DNA of 56,655 nucleotides from NCBI GenBank assembly GCA_947626415.1, contig CANQSA010000016.1, forward strand, positions 1-56,655. The letters are read 5' to 3'. Below are positions 7,627 to 16,500 of this stretch, piece by piece (position 1 is the stretch's first letter; each line of letters starts with the position of its first letter). The translations under genes and the position numbers were made by a program. This DNA is from an uncultured Lachnospiraceae bacterium (lineage in GTDB: Bacteria > Bacillota > Clostridia > Lachnospirales > Lachnospiraceae). Below the pieces are notes generated by a model. The model was not told the DNA's origin and ran no database searches. It saw only the letters and a program-made list of their open reading frames with translations.

Positions 7627-9132
7627 CTATTCCGGCAGGATCTGCAGGATATTGACTGAATGCGGACTCAGGGTTACCTGCATGCCGGGTTCCAATCTGC
7701 CGAGTGTTTCTTCCCGGATGAAAACCTCATTTCTGTCAACATCATTATAGGAATCTTTATTGGCTCCGCTGATACTGTACTGAACCACCTTCGTATGTTC
7801 ACAGGCAAGATCCAGTACGATCTCCTGCGGCGCATCCGGGTGCTTATTGACCGCAGCCAGGGCAAGTCCCGCCCGATCTGACCATTTGGCTGCTGCCAGA
7901 TCCAGCACATCCACGGTCTGCGGCGCGCCCCATTTATCCTGCACGGTCATAACAGGCATCTGATCCTCTGACCACAGATCAATGACTGTATCGCCGAAAT
8001 AATTTACATACAGATCAAATACATGGTAGGTGCTCCTGAGGACGATCCCTTCGTGATTGCTGTAAATGCAGCCCCTTGTATTGAGGATCGGCGCAAAATT
8101 CGCCATACCCACAAGATCGCAGTTCCGGTTCATCGCATTTAAAAAACAGGCTGTAAATACGGCGTCCGCCATGGTATAAGTGCTGTTGTCATCGTTCTTG
8201 TCTCTGGGCGTTACATAGGTTTCCTTCCCGATTCCCTGCCGAATACTGTGCACATTGGGATGATGCCAGCCTCTTAAATTCCATTCGTCAAACGCGATCC
8301 GAATCCTGTCCTCCAAATGCAGCGCCGTCAGCATTCCCCGCACATCATCAACGGCGCGAGAAATCCGTTTCGTCCATGCCATACACGCTTCATAAGAAGC
8401 GGGATTATTGACCTCAGGCATCATATCCCAATACTGATGAATGGAAATCCAGTCCAGATACGGACCGCAGTTTTTTAACAGCGTCATATTCCAGTCCACA
8501 TCGGCAAGGGCGGCTGCCGAAAGTTCTGTTTCCGGGTCCACATGCTTCATCATCTTTGCCGACTCTTTGACCAGCCGGCTCCATTCGTCCGCGCATTTCG
8601 CCCCGATCTCCCAGCTCCCGTAATTTTCGTTTCCGATACTCCAGTATCTGACCTTGTGCGGCTTCTCATAGCCGTTTTTGATCCGCCATTTCGCGTACTG
8701 CCCTTCTTCTTCCAGATTACAGTACTCGACCCAATCGCTCATTTCTTCCGCGGTGCCGGTTCCCGCATTGGTGCAGATATAGGGCTCGCATCCGATTTTC
8801 CGACAAAGTTTGATATATTCATCCGTGCCGAAGGTATTCGGATCCTCCACTCTCCACGCCTTATCAAAAAACGGCTTTCTCTCATTTCCTACTGCGTCTT
8901 TCCAGTGATAAGAGGAAACAAAGCATCCGCCCGGCCACCTGAGAACCGGCACTTTGATCTTTCGCATGGCTTCTATAATGTCTGTCCGGAATCCGTCTTC
9001 ATCGGACTGCGGATTGCCCGGATCATAGATGCCGCCATAGATCTGCCGGTGAAAATGCTCGATAAAATGACCGTAAATCATGGGATTTCGTTTCCCTGTC
9101 ACTCGCTTTTCATTCATAGTTATCCTGTACAT
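7627..9132 (-). CDS. Alpha-L-arabinofuranosidase, GH51
   Basis: A 501-residue intracellular GH51 enzyme without signal peptide, the usual length for the family. It removes terminal alpha-L-arabinose from arabinan, arabinoxylan or their oligomers by a retaining mechanism. The acid/base Glu is in GNENYGSWEIG, the nucleophile Glu in FDEWNLRG, and the N-terminal YGHFIEHFHRQIYGG and VLRWPGGCF motifs are typical. GGAGGG lies 5 bases before the ATG. It is 39 bases after the toxin gene and has no sugar transporter or regulator beside it, so its arabinose operon partners are elsewhere. Its promoter may be shared with or lie within the upstream AbiE pair. Confidence 0.93.
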   Translation of the reverse strand: MYRITMNEKRVTGKRNPMIYGHFIEHFHRQIYGGIYDPGNPQSDEDGFRTDIIEAMRKIKVPVLRWPGGCFVSSYHWKDAVGNERKPFFDKAWRVEDPNTFGTDEYIKLCRKIGCEPYICTNAGTGTAEEMSDWVEYCNLEEEGQYAKWRIKNGYEKPHKVRYWSIGNENYGSWEIGAKCADEWSRLVKESAKMMKHVDPETELSAAALADVDWNMTLLKNCGPYLDWISIHQYWDMMPEVNNPASYEACMAWTKRISRAVDDVRGMLTALHLEDRIRIAFDEWNLRGWHHPNVHSIRQGIGKETYVTPRDKNDDNSTYTMADAVFTACFLNAMNRNCDLVGMANFAPILNTRGCIYSNHEGIVLRSTYHVFDLYVNYFGDTVIDLWSEDQMPVMTVQDKWGAPQTVDVLDLAAAKWSDRAGLALAAVNKHPDAPQEIVLDLACEHTKVVQYSISGANKDSYNDVDRNEVFIREETLGRLEPGMQVTLSPHSVNILQILPE

Positions 9133-9171
9133 ATTTTCCCTCCGTTAAAAGGCTCTGTTTTTTCAAACAAA

Positions 9172-10167
9172 CTATAGGTTGATTTCATTTTCTAAATCTG
9201 AAAGTGTAGCAAGAATTGTATCAAACGCCGGCTTATCGCCAAAGATCATATTCTGCATATGTTCATAGTCGTCTCGGAGTTTTGGAATATTGTACTCCGG
9301 CGGCATAAGCCGCATAGTACCGCGCTTTGCGAGATCATAACGGGCCCACGGGCAACGGTAGAATTTATCCTTGAAAGCGACAACGCGGGCAAGTAGGTCA
9401 TTGTCGGTAAGAGTGCGGTCTTTTAGCGGCGATTTCGCCATACAGTACAGATCGTAATAATGCCTTGAATACCGACTGGGAAGAGTGCTGCTTTCAACAC
9501 GAAACGCTTCCCGGTGCAGGATCGTCGCCTTTTCCCAAAACGTCCGCTCCGGCAAAACCGTCAGGATCTGCGTAGACGGCTGTTCAAACACATGTCCGTA
9601 ATATTCAGCGGCGTATGGCGTTATTTTTTGTTCTGCGGCAGGCGTCCACGCAGCAAGTGCACCGATTTCCAGGCGGATCTCCTGAAGGATCGCCGTATCG
9701 GAAAAACTGTTTGGATAAGTAAACTTAACCGTCTGTATGTCGTGTGAATCAATCTCACATCTAACGTAACTCGTCAATTCTTCTGTCAGATCTTTTTTGA
9801 TTGCCGGCAGAAACACGTCCCGGAGAAAAACTTCGGCGCGTTCGTTTGCTTCTTTGTTGAAGGCTTCCTGCTTAGTATTACTGCGCTGTTTCCACGGCTC
9901 GTCTGCGTCGTATCCAAGTACCCGCCAATCGAGGATCAGGTCGATATCTTCCGAAAAACGCTTGATCAGATCATACGCTTTTGACAGACTTGTTCCGCCC
10001 TTAAAAGCAAGATTGTCTTTCCACGCGCATCGGTGAAAAAGATAATCGAGCATATAGCACACCCAAAAATCCTTTTCGATTACCGCTTCGCTGATACCCA
10101 TTTTTGCTGCAGTATTGCGAAAAAGTGCCTCTCGTTCTTTTACTTCTATAACAGCGATTTTTCTCAT
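9172..10167 (-). CDS. AbiEii/AbiGii-family nucleotidyltransferase toxin
   Basis: A 331-residue nucleotidyltransferase of the AbiEii type, the toxin of type IV toxin-antitoxin pairs that can block phage by attacking host RNA or tRNA. The core motif is FKGGTSLSKAY (57-61 for GGTSL) followed by FSEDIDLIL (72-77), the expected G-S plus D-x-D arrangement of the polymerase beta superfamily. AGGTGA precedes the ATG. It starts 4 bases after the antitoxin-like gene, giving a tight two-gene operon with promoter and operator at 10788-10825. The gene appears intact, so the system may be active. Confidence 0.9.
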   Translation of the reverse strand: MRKIAVIEVKEREALFRNTAAKMGISEAVIEKDFWVCYMLDYLFHRCAWKDNLAFKGGTSLSKAYDLIKRFSEDIDLILDWRVLGYDADEPWKQRSNTKQEAFNKEANERAEVFLRDVFLPAIKKDLTEELTSYVRCEIDSHDIQTVKFTYPNSFSDTAILQEIRLEIGALAAWTPAAEQKITPYAAEYYGHVFEQPSTQILTVLPERTFWEKATILHREAFRVESSTLPSRYSRHYYDLYCMAKSPLKDRTLTDNDLLARVVAFKDKFYRCPWARYDLAKRGTMRLMPPEYNIPKLRDDYEHMQNMIFGDKPAFDTILATLSDLENEINL

Positions 10168-10171
10168 AGTA

Positions 10172-10777
10172 TCACCTGCAAATCGTTTTAATCACTTCAT
10201 AGATCCACGCCGTTGCGTATTGTGCTTCGGTCAGCATCATCTTTCGTTCATCCGGCGTGATCTCTGTTTTGATCCTCTCTATCGTTTCGGTTCGAATATT
10301 CTCTTTTCCAAGCGTTTTCAGCGCTTGAATAATCAATGCCGTTTTGTGGGAAATCTTTGATATTTCTTTGTTTGTTGTATGCTTGTACTTGATCGTCGTG
10401 TTGTCATATGAATACGTTTTATATGGGCCGTCACTGACGTATGACCAAACGACGGGAACCTGTGTTGACAAGCCAAGAAGATTTAAAGCCGTGTCGCCGC
10501 AGGGAATAATACTCCATCCGTAATTACGCGCGATTGCATTGGCTACTGCATCGGGCGCGGGCGCGATATATTCACCAAGCAGCTTACTGTATTCAGGTTT
10601 ATAAAAAACGCCCCGCATAACGCATTTCACAACACTATTTGCAGACAGTCTTACCAAATACTCGCTGATCCGTTTTGTTTCAGCTATATCCGCAAAATCA
10701 GAAGCAACAAAAACAGAGCCGGTCCTGGCAGCTTCAATTCGATTCTTGAGTTCCTGCATATAATTTTGTTTATTCAT
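10172..10777 (-). CDS. AbiEi-like antitoxin / DUF6088-family protein
   Basis: About 201 residues. It resembles the DUF6088/AbiEi family encoded next to AbiEii nucleotidyltransferases: an N-terminal wing-helix-like segment (SDFADIAETKRISEYLVRLSANSVVKCVMRGVFYKPEYS) and a C-terminal antitoxin region. By family it neutralises the toxin and represses its own promoter. I use ATG 10777, which has GAGGT 5 bases upstream, rather than GTG 10780. The near-perfect palindrome directly upstream is a likely binding site. Confidence 0.8.
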   Translation of the reverse strand: MNKQNYMQELKNRIEAARTGSVFVASDFADIAETKRISEYLVRLSANSVVKCVMRGVFYKPEYSKLLGEYIAPAPDAVANAIARNYGWSIIPCGDTALNLLGLSTQVPVVWSYVSDGPYKTYSYDNTTIKYKHTTNKEISKISHKTALIIQALKTLGKENIRTETIERIKTEITPDERKMMLTEAQYATAWIYEVIKTICR

Positions 10778-10787
10778 CACATACCTC

Positions 10788-10815
10788 GCAGAAAAAAATA
10801 TATATTATTTTCTGC
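10788..10815. promoter_or_regulatory. 28-bp operator palindrome of the AbiE operon
   Basis: Arms GCAGAAAA and TTTTCTGC flank an AT-rich centre containing ATATATAT. The palindrome covers the -10 and part of the spacer of the antitoxin-toxin promoter, where a bound AbiEi-type repressor would block transcription. Autoregulation is known for AbiEi; binding here is inferred. Confidence 0.6.
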
Positions 10816-10825
10816 AATTTGTCAA
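10797..10825 (-). promoter_or_regulatory. Promoter of the AbiE-type toxin-antitoxin operon
   Basis: Minus strand TTGACA, exactly 17 bases, TATATT. This is a near-consensus vegetative promoter, 20 bases before the antitoxin start codon. It overlaps the operator at 10788-10815, so high basal strength with tight autorepression is expected. Confidence 0.75.
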
Positions 10826-10854
10826 GCCGCCATTTGCTAAAGTTTAATATTTGA

Positions 10855-11402
10855 AATTTTTTTATTTCACAAAGGATAACGGAACTAACCGAAAAGATTG
10901 CTAAACTTCCCCGCGGATATATCTCCAAAAAGACCGTAAACGGCAACGTTTATTTCTATCATCAGTGGTCTGAAGGCGGGGTAAAGAAAAGCAAATATCT
11001 CCGCAACGATGAAATTGCCGCTCTCACGGAACAGCTCGAGCAGAGAAAAAACCAGACCCTCTGAATTTTTCTTCACCCGACAACACATCCGACGGCAATC
11101 TGAAAAAACGCTGGAAGATCATAGACGGTAAGCCGTTCAAGAAACACCACGAAGAACAGCTGAAACTTGTTTCATCGTTTGACTGGATCAACTTTTCAGC
11201 TCTCTCCGACATAGGCGACATGATTGTGGAAATTCTCTCTGACGAAAAAGCAAAGGACTATATGGAAGAAAACCGTATCCGCATCATTGCGGAACTAACC
11301 GAGCGCCGGATCAGAACCCTTAAAGCACTCGCCAACACAAAGGCACATAGACAGACTATCACTACCGATGACGAAGTCGGCGAAAACATCGCTGCATCTT
11401 AG
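10855..11402 (+). pseudogene. Remnant of a HipA-like kinase gene with internal deletion and frameshift
   Basis: Two plus-strand reading frames join end to end. The first (about 10855-11063) encodes IAKLPRGYISKKTVNGNVYF and ends at QTL-stop; the second continues with SSPDNTSDGNLKKRWKIIDG and runs to 11402. The shift lies at an A6 run near 11046. From memory of the family, the first part is the N-terminal module often attached to HipA-like kinases in Clostridia, NTSDGNLKKRWKIIDG is the start of the kinase domain, and PFKKHHEEQLKLV plus the rest is its C-terminal end. If so, the whole kinase core is missing between WKIIDG and KPFKK. No start codon with a ribosome site is visible at the 5' end. 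Family assignment is moderate; the frameshift is certain. Confidence 0.6.
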
Positions 11403-11486
11403 GGGAATTAATAAAGGACGCTGCCATGACTTTGATCAGCCCCCTGTCAAGTAGACAGGTCAAATAATTAAACAATAGTTACAGAT

Positions 11487-11516
11487 ATCCGTCATGCCGT
11501 TTTCGGTATGACGGAT
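11487..11516. terminator. Stem-loop in the left end of the insertion sequence
   Basis: ATCCGTCATGCCG pairs with CGGTATGACGGAT (13 bp with one G-U pair) around a TTTT loop. It lies between the orfB stop and the left IS end and could stop outward or inward transcription. The plus-strand side is followed only by TATTTG, so terminator strength is uncertain. Confidence 0.45.
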
Positions 11517-11680
11517 TATTTGTGGTGAGGCATTTATTCCACGGTCCGTTTGACACTGAGTCTCTGAAGGCATATTGCCTGGGTGTTACTAGCAGGCACA
11601 TCTGCCGCAAGCGGCATGCCAGCCTAACATACCTTCCTCTCAGCGTAAAGCGGCTTTCACGGCATAAACGCCTATGAACT

Positions 11681-12646
11681 TTATGCGCACCACTTTGCTT
11701 TGTATTTCTCGACTCTTTTGTTTTCGGCAATCGGATACTGGTCTGGAATCTCTGCATTTAGAGCAGCACGACGTACTTCCCCTGGTGTCATGCAGCCGAA
11801 TCGTTCCTGCGGACGTTCTTCTGTATAAAAATGGATATATTTATCAATCGCATCCCGCAGGGACTGTTCATCCGTAATACTGTAAAGTTGGAACATTTCT
11901 GCTTTGATAATTCCCCAGAATCCTTCGGTCGGGCCATTATCGATGCAATGCCCAACACGGGACATGGACTGTTTCATGCCTTGTTTCTGCAACTTCATTC
12001 GAAACACATTGCTTGTATACTGGAATCCCCTGTCACTATGAAAAATAGGTTTGGCGTCAGGATTGCTTTCCAATGCTTTATCATAAGTATCGAAAACCAG
12101 CTTATTATCATTTCTTTTGCTTATCACGTAGGCCACCGGACTGCGGTCATAAAGATCCAGAATGGCGCTCAGATATAGTTTCCTGTTTGTTCCAGGAATC
12201 TTGAACTCGGTTACATCTGTTGCCCATTTTTCATTGGGGGCTGAGGCAAAAAAGTCTCTCTTGAGAAGGTTCTCTGCTGTGGTTTCCGGAGCCGATGATT
12301 GATATTTCTTCTTTTTCTTACGGATCACGGAATGAATCCCAAGTTTTTGCATGATACGATGAACTCTGTTTTTACTGTAATGAGTATGGTTAAAGTGATT
12401 GATCCACGCTGTCATCCTACGGTATCCGAGGATGTGGCAGAAGCGTTCATCATACTCTCTGATTAGTTCAGCGATCTTTCGATTTTCCTGCTCCTGTTTC
12501 GGCACAGATCTGTGGAGCCACTTGTAATAAGCTGCATGTGATACGTCAAGCTGTTTGCACATCCAGTGAATGCTCCAGTGTTTCTCTTTATAAAAGTACT
12601 GGATTGTCATATATTTTGATTGATAGCGTAGCTTCCCGAGTGTCAC
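11681..12646 (-). CDS. IS3-family transposase OrfB (DDE integrase)
   Basis: A 321-residue rve-type integrase. After an N-terminal HTH_21-like part come the catalytic acids: WATDVTEFK (first Asp), HSDRGFQYTS (second Asp) and NGPTEGFWGIIKAE (Glu), with the spacing of IS3 group enzymes. Its own start would be GTG 12646, overlapping the last codons of orfA, but the -1 frame is open back to the A7 slippery run, so the active transposase is probably an OrfAB fusion. Intact length suggests function. Confidence 0.92.
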   Translation of the reverse strand: MTLGKLRYQSKYMTIQYFYKEKHWSIHWMCKQLDVSHAAYYKWLHRSVPKQEQENRKIAELIREYDERFCHILGYRRMTAWINHFNHTHYSKNRVHRIMQKLGIHSVIRKKKKKYQSSAPETTAENLLKRDFFASAPNEKWATDVTEFKIPGTNRKLYLSAILDLYDRSPVAYVISKRNDNKLVFDTYDKALESNPDAKPIFHSDRGFQYTSNVFRMKLQKQGMKQSMSRVGHCIDNGPTEGFWGIIKAEMFQLYSITDEQSLRDAIDKYIHFYTEERPQERFGCMTPGEVRRAALNAEIPDQYPIAENKRVEKYKAKWCA

Positions 12647-13317
12647 ATCCTTTCGAATTCCTTCACTTTTTTTAACAGTTCTACCACCATATCTTTTTCT
12701 TCCAGTTGCCGCTTAAGCCGTAGATTTTCCCTGCGGAGCCGCTCAAGCTCATCCACTTCTTTGTCTGTTTTGTGTCGCCCACGATTATCTGTAAGACCAG
12801 CTTCTCCACTCTGATCATATTTCCTGACCCATGAGTATACTTGACTGTATGAAACATCATAAATACTGGCGGTTCCTTTGTAATCGCGATTATGAGACAA
12901 ACAGTATTCAACGATTTCTCTACGTTCATCCTGTGTAGTTTTTCTCCTGGCCATTGCCATATAGACCTCCCTCTTAGGATCATAGTCCTTAAGTTCTATA
13001 TTGGCATTATACTTCTTAATCCATGATTCTAAAAGGCTTGGATGAACTTTATATTTTGCACCTATGTTCACAGGGCTTCCATATCCTTTTAAGACTTCCT
13101 CGACACATTTGATTTTAAAAGCGCCCGTATAACTTGCATTACCGGGGCTGCTTATAAAGGCGCCCATTCCATGTATCCGATAAGCTGCAACCCACTTCCG
13201 CAGTGTTGTTCTGCCAATCTGGTATTTATTGGCTATTGATCGAACCGAGCCTTTACCGTCCAGATATTCCTGAGACACTTGTGCTCTGAATTCTGCCGAC
13301 CATTTAGATTTTGACAT
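12643..13317 (-). CDS. IS3-family transposase OrfA (helix-turn-helix protein)
   Basis: A 224-residue protein with tandem helix-turn-helix units: EYLDGKGSVRSIANKYQIGR near the N terminus, then KCVEEVLKGYGSPVNIGAKY and a third at about 140-175 (NRDYKGTASIYDVSYSQVYS). It ends with a leucine-zipper-like stretch (LERLRRENLRLKRQLEEK) typical of IS150-type OrfA dimerisation. It binds the element's ends; catalysis requires fusion to OrfB. Its ATGTGA end overlaps the orfB start. Confidence 0.9.
   Translation of the reverse strand: MSKSKWSAEFRAQVSQEYLDGKGSVRSIANKYQIGRTTLRKWVAAYRIHGMGAFISSPGNASYTGAFKIKCVEEVLKGYGSPVNIGAKYKVHPSLLESWIKKYNANIELKDYDPKREVYMAMARRKTTQDERREIVEYCLSHNRDYKGTASIYDVSYSQVYSWVRKYDQSGEAGLTDNRGRHKTDKEVDELERLRRENLRLKRQLEEKDMVVELLKKVKEFERM
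12664..12675 (-). other. Programmed -1 frameshift site joining orfA and orfB
   Basis: The minus strand reads TTAAAAAAAGTG near the end of orfA; A7G is a classic slippery run of IS3-family elements. OrfB is in the -1 frame relative to orfA and has no stop between the run and its GTG, so a slip would fuse the two proteins. Confidence 0.75.
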
Positions 13318-13322
13318 AAAGA

Positions 13323-13371
13323 ATCCCCCTTAGGTAGATTTTGGTATTTACCTTGTCTACCTAAGGGGGAT
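13323..13371. repeat. Perfect 16-bp inverted repeat inside the right end of the IS
   Basis: ATCCCCCTTAGGTAGA and its exact reverse complement are separated by 17 bases. It lies between the orfA start and the IS end, so it may be a transposase binding or translation-attenuating hairpin. It could also act as a read-through terminator for the adhesin gene next door. Confidence 0.7.
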
Positions 13372-13403
13372 CATATCACTTGGCAGCGCCCTTTTAATTT
13401 TGT

Positions 13404-13515
13404 TTATTCATCTGAGAAACGTTTCTTTTTGAGGCACAGCACAGCTGCCCCTGCGAAAACGGCTGTCGCCAGCAGCGCCAGATCGGGTGAAACGCCTGTC
13501 ATCGGAGTTTCTGAA
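13404..13515 (-). other. Sortase-type cell-wall sorting signal (TPMTG)
   Basis: The C terminus reads ETPMTG, then a hydrophobic helix (LALLATAVFAGAAVLCL) and KKKRFSDE. The five-residue core fits xPxTG but has Thr instead of Leu, so it may need a sortase with relaxed or different specificity. Confidence 0.7.
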
Positions 13516-16500
13516 TTATCGCCGGTTATGCTAGTCGGATGGCCTGTGGTTTCCTCAGGTTTGGTGGTCTCTCCAGGGCCTGTTGGCTCTTCGGGAACTG
13601 TGGTCTCCTCGGAGCTTGTGGTCTCTTCAGGAACTGTGGTCTCCTCAGAACCTGTGGTCTCCTCGGAACTTGTGGTCTCTTCAGAACCTGTGGTCTCTTC
13701 AGGACTTGTAGTCTCCTCGGAACTTGTGGTCTCTTCAGGACTTGTGGTTTCTTCAGGAGTTGTAGTCTCTTCAGGCGTCTTGTAGTAGTTGGTAAATGTC
13801 AGTGGATTGTTAATGTTGTCATAGCCGCCATTAACGGTTGCGGTAAGCTTACCGCTGACTGGATCCTGACTGACGTTAACTGTTACGGTCTGAGGATCGG
13901 CATAAACAATTTTATCAACTTTTGTGCTGTCAACCTGCTCTGTGACGGTAAATGTGTAATCTCCTTCCGCCGTGAAGGTTATTTCGTCAAAAGAAACTGT
14001 GCGGTTATCCCTTGTAACAGTGACAGGGTCGGGTAAAGGCAATTTAACTCCGCTTGACTGATTGCTTGTCAACTCAATGTCAAACGTGAATTTGTCGTCG
14101 TTCTGCCAGTCTTCCAGCTCCTTATGAACGTAAATCGCTGCTTCAGCTTTCTGGTAAATATTTGTAAAGCTGTAGGTTCCGCCTGCCTCCTGAATGTTTC
14201 CGTTTGCATCCCTCTTCTGCGCCGAAGAACTTGCAGCAGCAATCTCGCCGTTGTTCTCTTCCACATTGACAGTTATGATATACTCAGATGCGTCATAGAT
14301 CATATTGTCGCTGCTTCCCGCGATTTCTTTCAGGATGAACGTGTATTCGCCCGCTTTTTTGAACTTAACGCCCTCCGCGAACTCTCCTGTCGCCTTATTC
14401 AACACAACATCATCATAAGTCAGAGTCAGAATAGCAGGGTCTTCTGGCATAATGACAGATTCTGCCTGATCTGGTGATGAGGCAGGATCAAGCAAAAGCT
14501 CAAAGGTAAACGCATCGTCTGTCAGCCACTCTCTGCCGTCAATGGTCTTTTCCACAATAGGAGACCATGGAACCCTTGCAGAATAAGTGTTCGTTATCGT
14601 CACATTGCTGTTGCTGCCTGTGTCGGTTCCACTAACTTCTTTGATCGTAAGCGCGCCGTTTACATCTTCGACAGTTACAATTATCGTGTGAGAAGCCGTA
14701 TCATATGTTACGGCGCTTATTTTATCTCTCTCCTCCTCTTGTATGGTGAACGCATATGTTCCTGCGGCCTTGAAGGTAACAGTCGGGAATTCTTCGGCAT
14801 GCTCTGAACTGCTGTCCGTAATCGCAATCGTATTTTCAGTGTATTTTTCTTCTGTTCCTTTTTTGCGTATGTTGTCAATTCCCTCCGCAGGAGGAGTTAT
14901 CGTAAAGTAGAACTTATAATTGCTTTCCCACGTCGGTTTGTTTTCGATCTCCTTGGTGACTTTGGGTGTCCAATCAACAGGGGCAGGTTCATATGTGTTC
15001 ACGAACTCGAAGAATATTTTGTCGAAATCGCTTGTAACTTGGTGTTCTTTGTCTTCCTTGTCCTTATAAGTAATCTCGCTTATCTTAAAGCTGCCCATCA
15101 TGTCGTCTTCAACTTTGACACTTACGCTGTATTTGTAATCGTCATATGTCAAGCCGCCGTCTTCTGTGCCGCTTACCTCGCTTATGGTGAATGTGTATGT
15201 GCCTGCCGCATTGAAGGTAATTGCTTTAAAGCTTTCAACAACAGGATCCTCTGTGCCGGATGTGCCTGAAACTGTTACTTTAGCAGGATTAAGATTATCA
15301 GGCATTGCCACGCCTTCAGCAGGTCCTTGCGCGTCAGGAATATGTTCAATGGCAAAGCTGAAGCTGTCGCCATTTTCCCAAGGTCTGCCTTTCAGCGTTT
15401 TCTTCACCTGCGGAGTCCAGCTTACAGAAGCAGCCTCGTAGGTGTTTGTAAACGCTGCAATCCCTTTTTCAACTCCATCTAACGTTACCTTGACTGTCGG
15501 AACAATTCCGCCCTTACCGTCATCGGCAACAGTCACTTCGATCGTGTACTCTTTCAAATCGTAGGTGATTCCGGGATAAGGGTCACTGCTGTCTTCTTTC
15601 AAAGTAAAGGTATAGACCTTGGAGTTTCCGTCATCAAAGGTGAGATCGTCAAATTTGATCTCAACTGTCTGCTCAGCTGCACTGCTCAGTTCAATTTTAC
15701 CGGGAACTGCGGCGCCTTCAGGGTTGTCAGAATCCGGTGTAAGGGTGAACGTGAACTTGTCGCCGTTCCAATCCCTGTTTTCAAGCGTTTTCTGAATGTT
15801 AAACTCTGCTGTGCCGCTTGCTTTGTAGGTGTTTTTAATTGCAAGAGTCGTGTTTTCAACGTCAGACGGCGCTTCGTCAACGGTGACACCCGTAACTTCA
15901 AGCGCACCTGTCGTTTCATCTGCCCCTACAGTGACAACAATTTTGTGTTCCTTTGTGTCATAATCCAAACCGCTGCCGTCTGTACCGTTTTCTGTAACGG
16001 TAAAGGTATATTCCCCTGTTTTGGCAAATGTTACATTTACTTTAGCAGGATTCTTTGTTTCGCTGACAGTAACAGACGATGGATCGACAGCCGCGCTGTC
16101 ATCATCTGACGATGCGACGGTAAACGTAAATTCTTCATCGTCAAGCCAGTCTCTGCCTTCTAAAATCTTTTTTACATCGAAAGACCACTTAATAGGCTCT
16201 GCTTTGTTGGTGAAGGTAATCGTAGGATTCGATCCGCCTGTGCTTACCGTTGTATATGTGGCTGCCAACCGCGCTTCGCCATTATTATGACTAACTTTGA
16301 CTGTTACCTCATATGATGCGGTATCATAGGTTAAACTGTGAGTATCAGCAGCGGACTGCTCTGTAACAGTGAAATGATACTCACCCGCAGCGTTGAACTT
16401 TATGGGATTTTTCTCTGTTTCCGTTTCTGTTATCCTGGCAATGATATTGTCGTCAGGCATTTCTATGTTAGTTGTATCAGAATCAGGTGTTGCTACAAAG

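Larger units (their letters stand above)
11413..13394 (-). mobile_element. IS3-family insertion sequence (IS150-like), 1982 bp
   Basis: Imperfect terminal inverted repeats: the left end reads AAAGGACGCTGCCA and the right end, reversed, AAAGGGCGCTGCCA; similarity continues inward with CCCCCT...GTAGACA...GGT...AAATA on both ends. The element is flanked by the direct repeat TAAT (11409-11412 and 13395-13398), a 4-bp target duplication. It carries orfA and orfB on the minus strand with a -1 frameshift site. It inserted 10 bases past the stop of the giant adhesin gene and 10 bases past the HipA-like remnant. Both ORFs are open, so it may still be mobile. It is longer than most IS3 elements because of about 270 non-coding bases at the left end. 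Confidence 0.85.

Noticed and set aside
11024-11221. Minus-strand ORF opposite the HipA-like remnant
   Set aside because: No ribosome site; the opposite strand encodes recognisable protein in two joined frames.
13429-13785. Plus-strand ORF of Val-Ser-Ser repeats opposite the adhesin's C-terminal region
   Set aside because: It is the mirror of the EETT tandem repeat; no ribosome site and no function beyond the repeat.
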